Source: Adiantum capillus-veneris
Taxonomy: Eukaryota > Streptophyta > Polypodiopsida > Polypodiales > Pteridaceae
Length of the DNA stretch: 64,000 bases
Reading direction: 5' to 3'
Assembly: GCA_014529385.2 (NCBI GenBank)
Contig: CM043964.1
Span: 1,340,997-1,404,996 of the forward strand
Position numbers and translations under genes: made by a program. Position 1 is the first letter of the stretch; every line of letters begins with the position of its first letter. Under the pieces are notes generated by a model. That model did not search any database and was not told the DNA's origin. It was given only the letters and a program-made list of their open reading frames with translations. Shown here one piece after another: positions 56,435 to 64,000 of this stretch.

Positions 56435-57338
56435 TTAACTGGCATGATATAATTTAGGATGAAATCCATTTACCCTTGACTTATGTAAAATCCCATCCAG
56501 GTTAGCCAACTGATATGTACCATTCGGAAAACACTCCACTACCTTGAAAGGGCCTTCCCACTTAATTTGAAACTTCTTTTGGAAGGTGTTGTTCAACTTA
56601 CTGTTGTAATGAAAAACCAAGTCATGCTTCCTGATACCCTTACTTTTGACCTATTCATTTATCTTTGCCAAAGCCTTATCCCGCATCTGGCCATAATGTT
56701 CCAATGCACTCATCCTATCCAGTTGAACCTCTTGTAATTGTAAGAGCCTCTCTTTGAATGCATCACTAGGAAGGCGGCCCATGCAACGTTTCTAACATCT
56801 TGACCGCAGACAACTCTACCTCTTCAGGCAATAGTGCTTCCTTTCCATATACAAGATGAATTGGAATAAACCTTGTACCTGTTTTCACCGAAGTACGGTA
56901 AGCCCATAATGCATTGGGCAATTCCGAATCCCAATTCTTTCCTTGGTGCTCTGTCACTTTTGAAAGAATTTGTACCAACTCACCATTGAATCTTTCATTT
57001 AAGCCATTACACTGCGGGTAATAAGGAGTGGTATGCTGGTGCTAATCTTCATCTTCGTGCATAAGAAGTCTAGTAGTTTAGCTCTAAATCCTGGCCCCGT
57101 ATCTGAAAGTAGCTCCAATGGCACCCCAAACTTGCAACATATTTCATCATACAAAAATTTTGCCACATCCTTTGCAATGATATGTTTTACTGCTATAGCC
57201 TCTGCCCATCTAGAGAGATAGTCCACTGCACTCAAAATATAGCTTTTGCCCCTGCTTGTGATAGGTAGCGGGCCTATTGCATCAATCCCCCACTTTCAAA
57301 CACATCAAACACCATAATGGTTTTTCGTAGCTTTGGCT
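56435..57338 (-). pseudogene. Element C: integrase
   Basis: C-terminus: LVFHYNSKLNNTFQKKF-like sequence with WEGPFKVVECFPNGTYQL (56480-56580). Core: SAVDYLSRWAEAIAV near 57200-57235, LLSDTGPGF near 57100 and NERFNGELVQIL near 56960-57000, so Asp, Asp and Glu are all visible. ALWAYRTSVKTG near 56895-56925. Frame changes near 57010-57050 and 56650-56780. Confidence 0.85.
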
Positions 57339-58335
57339 TCAACACTCTCTTCCCAAATGCTTAACACCTATTGCAAGATCTACACCAATGGTGAACATCC
57401 TTGTGCAAACTAGGACATACATACCCCTCTTGCAAGATCTTATGCAAGGTGATCTTAGAGAAAAATGTCTATCACATGCGCCTTCAGGATTCTCTTCCAG
57501 CACACTGTAAATCTCCTCCCGCCAAGGTACACGTCTCAACACGAGATCAGCCCCCTTCATGTATAAGACATAACCAATCAATTTGTACCTGGATGCTCTA
57601 TGCACAAAACCATACTTCTTAGACTTCTGAATGTCCTTTGGGATGATTCCTGTTAACAAAAATTGCTCTTCTTGAGCCAAACTTTCCCGACCATGATAAA
57701 GAGGTAAGTTGGTTCTCAGCACAAATAGCTCCCCAGTCATGCTTTGAGCTTCTTCATGTGCCTCTCCATTTAGAGCACGTTCAATGTGTCTGATGCTCCA
57801 TGCTTCAAAAAGTTTTAACAGGCCATTAATTCCAAAACACATTTCCTTCAATGAGGTGTTCTTGCTCTTCAGCACACCCAACACTTGCTTCACAACTAAG
57901 AAGGCATCACCTTTTATGCTCAACATTCTAATCCCATGCTTCAAACAAATGTGTAATCCTACTTCCAACGTAGCATATTCAGCCTCATTGTTACTATGTG
58001 CATCCAATTTGAACCTTCTCTTGAATAATAGCTTCCCTTCTAGATCATAAACTGCTATACCCCCTGAAGCCGCATCATGGCTCTTTCTCTATGAGCCATC
58101 AAAGAAAAACACATGTGCATTTCTGATCTGTGGAATTTCTTCAAATACCCTTCTCACCACCTCTTCCTTAACAAGAATGAGATTCTCCTTATAAGTCAAC
58201 AAGTCAGCTAAGGTAGCTCTTGTACTGTCTTCCACTCAAAAAGAGAACTCAAACTCTTGCAGCTCAATCACCCATTTCTTGACCACATTTGACATGTTAA
58301 TGCCATTAATTAACTGTGGCAAAAAGGTATAACTC
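57339..58335 (-). pseudogene. Element C: RNase H and linker
   Basis: Minus strand: STRATLADLLTYKE near 58190-58215, HVFFFDGS near 58090-58115 (catalytic Asp), ASGGIAVYDLEGKLL near 58025-58070, HSNNEAEYATLEVGL near 57960-58005, KGDAFLVVKQ and the linker YKLIGYVLYMKGADLVLRRV. Stops at about 58095 and 58238. Coding similarity ends near 58335, where unrelated sequence begins; RT of C is not found to the right. Confidence 0.8.
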
Positions 58336-58616
58336 GTCAGGAAAACAAAAGGTCATGGTAGCAAGTAATGACGAAATCGTCAACAAGCAAATATTACACT
58401 GTCATCACTAGCTCTACATTAGAAAATTTCGGAGGTCATTTGGAGGGCCTTCTAAGAAAATGTATTTTTTGCACTCTCTCTCTAGAAAAAATGGCAAATA
58501 AAGGAGCTGGGTCTTTCATAGTAAAAGTTCAAAAAGTGTACTTTAAGTAGATTCCTTACTCTTCTGAACATTCGTTCGTAGTGATTGAGGGATAATCCTC
58601 TTTTCAGTTGCATTAA
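58336..58616 (+). other. Region upstream of the unrecognised multi-exon gene
   Basis: A 60-codon frame at 58368-58550 could be an upstream exon: TTTTCAG at 58600-58606 is an acceptor-like site just before the called start. I could not settle this. Confidence 0.3.
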
Positions 58617-61458
58617 ATGAACCTCGTCAATATGGAGGGAATGAGGCTAACATGGAGGGACGAATCCGCAGCCGCTATTCACTTTCCATTAAACCTGCAC
58701 ATTTGGCTAATGGCGCACTCCTCAAATGGCACAAATGTTACCCAGAAACGAGCCAAATATCACCTTCACATTGATTTGGACAATGAGTACCAACCATTGA
58801 TTAAGCACAGTAAAACAAACACACATATACCTCCCGCTTCCATAGACACGCTCAGAGCTCAAGGAGCTAAACACATAGATATCTGGACGAGAGGCTCTCT
58901 CTACCCTAAGAATCCAATGACTAATGCGTCTCCACCGTTTGTCAATCCTACAAGCTTATTGACCTTTGCTGGTGATGGAGAAAAGGGCCTTCTGGGTTAT
59001 TGTAAATCACTTGCAAGAGAAGCTGAAACTTACAAGAGCATTCTCCAAGCTCAACAATGTGAGATTGTTCGCCTTTCACATTTACATTCGACAGATCAGG
59101 TTACCATTTTGCAACATAAAACAGAGGTACAAGAACTGAAAGGAAAGGTACGAAGTTGTCAAATGAAGGACACCATCTTGGGTGGTCGTATCCGAAAGAA
59201 GAAATTGCGCAATCTTGAAACATTGCAGGTTGCATCAGGAGGTCTCAAGAAAAGAATCCGAGCATTAAGGTGATGCTTCTTGGTTGTCTACATTGTCTTA
59301 GTTAAGTAATCTTTTTGTTTTTTCTTGTTATGCATTGTTTTCATGTGCCTAAATAGTGTTAGTGAAGCAAATTTTCTGTTATTTACTTATGCATTGTCTT
59401 CTTGTAGAGACTCAATCTATCCTGACAAGGAAAACATTGACCCCAAAGCCAATATAGGAAAGAGATTGAAGCCACTTATAAGTAGAAGCCTGGCAGCAAA
59501 TATAGTACATGACAAGAAGTTTAAGGTCCTACAACGAAATGTAGTGGACCGCTTTATTTCAGAGAACTCAGTGCCTGCAAAAGAGATACAAGGCACACTT
59601 GATTCACTTGGTATAAGCAAAAGAGGATATTCGGCTATCCAAAAGTCTGTCTCATCCATCTTTGTTAGGAAGGGTATAAAATCCAAACTTCTACCATCAG
59701 CCTCAAGTGTTTGGAAAGAGAGGCTTCAGCTTAACGAGGCACAAGGAGACTATCTTGGACAGCCCTTTCATATTAAAGCAACTTACAGTGGCCATGGAGC
59801 AAACATGGCATATGATGAGTTCAACAATATTTTTATGGACCTGCGGATATTACAGAAGAGAATGGTGGAGTTTTACAACATCACATTTGAAGAGTCACGT
59901 GGGGTATTACATTTTGTGATGAGTGTGAGCTTGTTAAAGAGAAAAAGCTAGAGCGTGTTACTATTACTTTAATGAATAGAGCCCTCTCAAAGTGTCCCAG
60001 TGATGATCCTTTATATTTTAGTGTTCAATCAGAATCTAACATATGGTGGCTTGGTGCGTTTGAGGTAAGCGAGATTCTCAAGTAAGCTCAAATGTTCAGA
60101 TCTACTTAAGTCTCATTTATTTTGTGTTGCAGGTAAAGAAAGAAGATCATGAGATTCTATATTGGGTGTTCCATCAAACTAATATTCCGGAGGTGATTGA
60201 TCGACAGACTAACCAGGGAGAGGTACTACGTCTAGATGGAAGGGGAGACTTTCAAGTTCAGTGGCATCTTGCAGGTGACTTAAAAACATTAAAGTGCATG
60301 TATAATTGTGGAATGGGTGCAATGGCAAAGTCACCGTGTTTGTTCTGCATGGAGCTTGCAAAGGTCATGGACCCAAAGTGGTGGAGAAAAGCTCCAACAC
60401 GTCACATTGAGGATCCTGCTTTTCGACCGGTTTTGAAAATACCACTTGTGAATGTCCACATTTGTACAATGCATGCCCTTTGTAGAATTGTGGAGAAATT
60501 GGTCTACTTATACATCGGGTTTGCTTGGAAGATTAAGAACTCCGCAGAACGACAAGTAGCCCTGCAGTGCTTAGAAATGGTACTGTTGGATATGGAGCTT
60601 CATGGTGGCAATGTGAAAATCCAGCGGGATGAAAAGAGATCAACTGTTGAGAAGGATGTCCCATGCAAACCATCCATCGGTGGGGTGAAGGCACGGAGGT
60701 TTTTATCTAAGCCCCAAGGTACAAGAGATCCAAAGCTAACAAAACATGGAAAAATATATAACACATCTTATGTTAGCAAGGTAGAGTATCAGAGCTGGAA
60801 AAAGCTACATATTGCAGTCAAGGACCACAAACCAACTACTCGTAATGCGAAGGCTGAGGTTTGGCGATCAATAGACATCCTATTTTTGATGTGCGACAAA
60901 GATGACTGGTCACAAGGTGATATGAACAAGTTCAAGGAAAATCTCAACCTTCTGAAAAAATCATTCAAGACAGCATGGACAGACACCCAGATTACTCACT
61001 ACATGGTATTATCATGTATTTCTTTCTCTCTTATGTGCAAATATGTGACTGTAAAACATTCTAACTAATCTGTTTTCATATCCAGCACATCATCTTCAAT
61101 CATTTGCCATATTTTATACAGAAGTATGGGAACCCGGCAATATGGAATACCCAAGGGATGGAAAAGTCTCATTACATGGCGAGAAATGCTTATTTCAGGC
61201 ACACACGACATGGTGGCTCTCGAATCAAGGCTAACAGTTTGAGAGAACTATTTGAATGGTTCTATCGTAGAATCATTCATCGAATGCAGTAAAAAGAAGT
61301 CTTGGCAAATTCAGCAACAGCACAAGCCATCAGACATTTACAACAACAAAAAGTTAAAAGATCAATGGCATACAACAACTCCGGAGCTCGTGAAAGTCAA
61401 CGAAGGTGGAGAGAGACAATGGTGTATGTGAATCACAAGTGGAGAAAGATACTCTGAG
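58617..61458 (+). CDS. Multi-exon gene, unrecognised, transposon-like
   Basis: Four exons can be read: 58617-59269, 59408-60064, 60133-61005, 61086-61458, with GT-AG introns of 138, 68 and 80 nt, each joining reading frames well. Exon 1 ends in a basic coiled region (EVQELKGKVRS, GGRIRKKKLRNLETL). Exon 2 has KENIDPKANIGKRL and, after a 1-nt frame change near 59890-59905, FCDECELVKEKK. Exon 3 has QWHLAGDLKTLKCMYNCGMG, SPCLFC, HICTMHALCRIVEKLV. Exon 4 has FIQKYGNPAIWNTQGMEKSH and YFRHTRHGG. A TAA at 61290-61292 interrupts the last exon. Paired Cys motifs, conserved Asp in GDLK and a late Glu-Ser-His (EKSH) look like a DDE-type transposase-related protein, but this is only a pattern resemblance. 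It lies in or beside the broken element C. Confidence 0.6.
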
Positions 61459-61520
61459 TGGATGACATTGTACAAAATTTATGTAATACATGATCTTATA
61501 CAATTGCTACTTGAAGTGTA

Positions 61521-61975
61521 TCAAGATTTTGAAGGTTCAATTTTGTTTTTTGGCACATCACCCTTGTAACGAATCATGAGATGTTTGCCATACTCTAAAA
61601 GTTCATCTGGGTTTTGTCTACCAAGAGCTAGTGCCATTGCTGTGTAGGTGTAGTAATACGCTGCCTGACCACCTGTATAGCCTGGGCAGTAACCAAAACA
61701 ATCTCCAGCAAACACTTTGTCCACAAGAATGACTTTATCTGCACTTTTGGGCAGCACCGGTCCACCCAAGAAGCATGATATTGTCTTGAATGTGTAAGTT
61801 GCTATTGAACCCTCTTGTGACATGGAATTGTGAAAAACTACTATCGGCGACTCGCAAAGCTTTGAAAGGTACTGTGCTAGGGCCGCATCCCTTCCTCGAT
61901 ACTCTCTTGTCCGGCGCAGAAGGAAGTCATTCTTGTCAGCAATCCAAGACTGCACATACCATGTCAGAAGTGACA

Positions 61976-62054
<79 letters not shown>

Positions 62055-62144
62055 ACCATGAAGCTCTTGCAGAAACAGGTTTTCTTGCCACAGGTCTACA
62101 GATGTAGTTGACCCCTGACCTGAATGGTTAAACCAATTCTCCAC
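61521..62144 (-). CDS. Unrecognised frame converging on the multi-exon gene
   Basis: Open for 207 codons, but the middle (61980-62052) is a CT run giving Ser-Leu repeats, so it is probably an intron or an expansion. A donor-like CATGGTAAC (about 62060) and acceptor-like TGTGCAG (about 61951) flank it, but the phases do not match. The left part is protein-like: WIADKNDFLLRRTREY, LCESPIVVFHNSMSQEG, VFAGDCFGYCPGYTGG, NPDELLEYGKHLMIRY. No family is recognised. Its ending 60 bp from the multi-exon gene in converging orientation resembles two-gene transposons. Confidence 0.4.
61980..62052. repeat. (GA)n microsatellite
   Basis: About 36 uninterrupted GA units. Confidence 0.97.
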
Positions 62145-64000
62145 TTCTTTGTTACTTTTCGATGGTCTTAGGCTTTGTCTTATTGCTTGGAAGGTGGTGA
62201 GAGGTGGAAGTGAAAAAAATAGACCCGGTGGCCTCTACACCAAGACTATGCACAATTGCCTCATCATGGGGAATACACAATAGGGGCACCACCTAGCAAG
62301 ATATGCGGCTAGGACGCATACATATACACAATGAAGCATGCATGGAAAACAATTTCAAGATCCACGCCCAAATGTGGAATGGGGTGGTCGGAGAATAAGG
62401 TGAGAGGAGTGGTGAGTGAGTGAGAATGGGCTCGCTACGTGTGCATGTAGTAATAAGGAAGATAACGAGGTCAGGGATACATGCAAGTATGCTCACTTCT
62501 CATACAAAAGGTGGCGAATCCGCACACCTTAAGATGGAAGTAGCAAGATGATAGGAATATGAGAGGGAGAGAGAGTGTGTGTGTGTGGTGGCGAATCCGC
62601 ACACCTTAACATAAGCCGAAAAAAAATGGCAAGGAACAAGAATATACCATACTCACAATGAGATGTATCCAAAGCAACACAAAGTATGGCACCAAGATGG
62701 AGTGTGTTGATTGCTTGCAAAAGATGAATACAATAGGTAGCGTATGGCAGGAAAATGAGAAGGGAACAAGATCGTAGGAGGCATAATGGAGAGATGGGAG
62801 TTGATGGCGAGGAATATCATGAGTGTGTCCATCCTTCTTCTTCTTGAAATTGTGCCTTCAACCCTTAATTACAAGTGGTGTGGAGGTGTGGTGCTCATCG
62901 TTTGTGCATGGTGATGGTGATGATGATGGTGTTGTGATTATGTGATTAGGGTTCATGCTACAAGCATGTAGCACAAGAGTGTGTATGGATAGGTGTGTGT
63001 GTGTGTGTGTGTGTTCTCTCTTCCCAAGTGAGCTTTCATGGCCTCCTTATATAGGGAAGGAGGGAAGGATTTAGCAATATTTCTATTTGAGGTGAGTGTC
63101 CCACTTTGGTGACTAGGAAAATGGGGTGCATGTGATTGTGGCTCCCATCTTGTCTCCTCATTATTTAAAATATCAGAGTCAATAGAGAGAGAAAAAGAGA
63201 GAATGTGGGTAGGATGTAGAGGATAGGAAATATTTACAATAGTCTAGCTTTGGATAGACATAAGCTTATTAGGGAGAGAAGAGAGAGGTAAGAAAATTAT
63301 AAGAGAGGTTGTCGAAGGTGGATATTTGTTGATGAGGATGGATCCTCCAAAAATGGTGATAGAATTACTCTATACTAGCCAAGACCTCATTAAAAGAGCC
63401 TTGTCTCTTGTAATCATGCTTGAAGACTTGTAGAACCATAGCCATTCTAGAAGGAAGAAAAGTGGGGATGGCCTGTGTCACCATTACACGAGAAAACTGG
63501 GGTCCACTACAAAAATCATATCTCCGTGTTCATAACTCCAAAAATTCTGAAACAAATTGAGCTAAAAGTTGAAATCACGAGCTACATCTTTCATGTTGAA
63601 CGCTCCTTCAGATTCGGGGTTCTTCTTTACTTAAAAAATTCAGCCAAATAATGTATTATTTGTGGCTGCAAAAGTCTTTTGGTGGTCCCCTTTGAGTGGA
63701 CTTCTCTCTTGCCTTCAAGTGTAAGCTCCTTCATGTGTATGAAAACATGACCTAGAGTGTTGAAAAGATTGGCAATCATCTAGATGGAGATATTATTGAA
63801 ATTTGAAAGTGGGGTTGAGGTTTGAAAATGAAAACTAGTGAATAAAATATTTGGTAGAGTGGAATAATATACATACATGAAAAAAATATATTAGAAAATA
63901 CTAGAATATATATATTTAATATTTTTAAGGTCAAAAGAGAGATCAACAAAGAAAGCTTACTTATTATGCTACATCGTGATTGATTAGCATAAGTATTATT
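62145..64000. other. Non-coding tail, LTR-like, with a minus-strand TATA box
   Basis: No coding frame of note. GGCGAATCCGCACACCTT occurs at about 62514 and again at about 62590. Short GT runs lie at 62574-62586 and 62995-63014. Minus strand CTATATAAG at 63045-63053 is a good core promoter; with U3-like AT-rich sequence to its right it suggests an LTR in minus orientation, but I could not find its ends or a partner. Confidence 0.35.

Noticed and set aside
61790-62107. Plus frame over the GA run
   Set aside because: Microsatellite translation, opposite to the better-supported minus-strand segments.

Overview
This is a plant nuclear window made almost entirely of transposable elements, many nested inside one another. 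I found no ordinary single-copy host gene that clearly stands alone, and no tRNA, rRNA or CRISPR array. Evidence for a land plant with a large repeat-rich genome: several Ty3/gypsy families with plant-type gag-pol, some with a second RNase H; a CACTA (En/Spm) element; a BED-finger hAT element; a Helitron-type helicase; spliceosomal introns of about 70-140 nt; and long CT/GA and CA runs. A fern or gymnosperm would fit, but the sequence does not fix the species.

Left half (1-30100): a stack of insertions. From inside out: element A (Ty3/gypsy, minus, intact open frame running off the left edge, 5' LTR 4208-5356) sits in LTR F (5357-6866). F sits in the transposase of a CACTA element (6867-13047), which also carries a ~173-bp satellite array and ends in a CACTATAAC terminus. 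The CACTA element sits in element D (gag-protease and start of RT, 13048-17935, LTR about 17955-19890). D is followed by the integrase end of element E (about 19890-25403), which has an extra downstream ORF, and E is followed by the pol of chromovirus-like element G (25404-28506) with its 3' LTR (28507-30100). Inner elements are better preserved than outer ones. D within E and E within G are inferred from one flank only, because the other flanks lie off the window.

Middle (30101-37111): an unassigned stretch, a decayed PIF1-like helicase of Helitron type on the minus strand (about 32840-33960), an LTR-like block, an RT scrap, then the 3' LTR and integrase tail of element H.

37112-45241: an 8.1-kb hAT-type insertion splits the integrase of H. 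A 7-8 bp target duplication flanks it. It carries a BED-hAT transposase on the plus strand and, converging on it from the other end, a protein kinase gene and a RING-H2 gene on the minus strand. Each end has a GC-rich block and a TATA box. A ~176-bp satellite lies upstream of the kinase. This is the most unusual object in the window.

Right half (45242-64000): the rest of H (minus; IN to gag, 5' LTR 50177-51311), then element B (minus; partial 3' LTR, IN, RNase H, RT), cut at 55156 by the 3' LTR (55157-56301) of element C, which is the same LTR family as A. C (IN and RNase H, minus) stops near 58335. Beyond it are a multi-exon unrecognised gene (58617-61458, plus), an unrecognised converging minus-strand frame (61521-62144), and a promoter-bearing, LTR-like non-coding tail to the window end.
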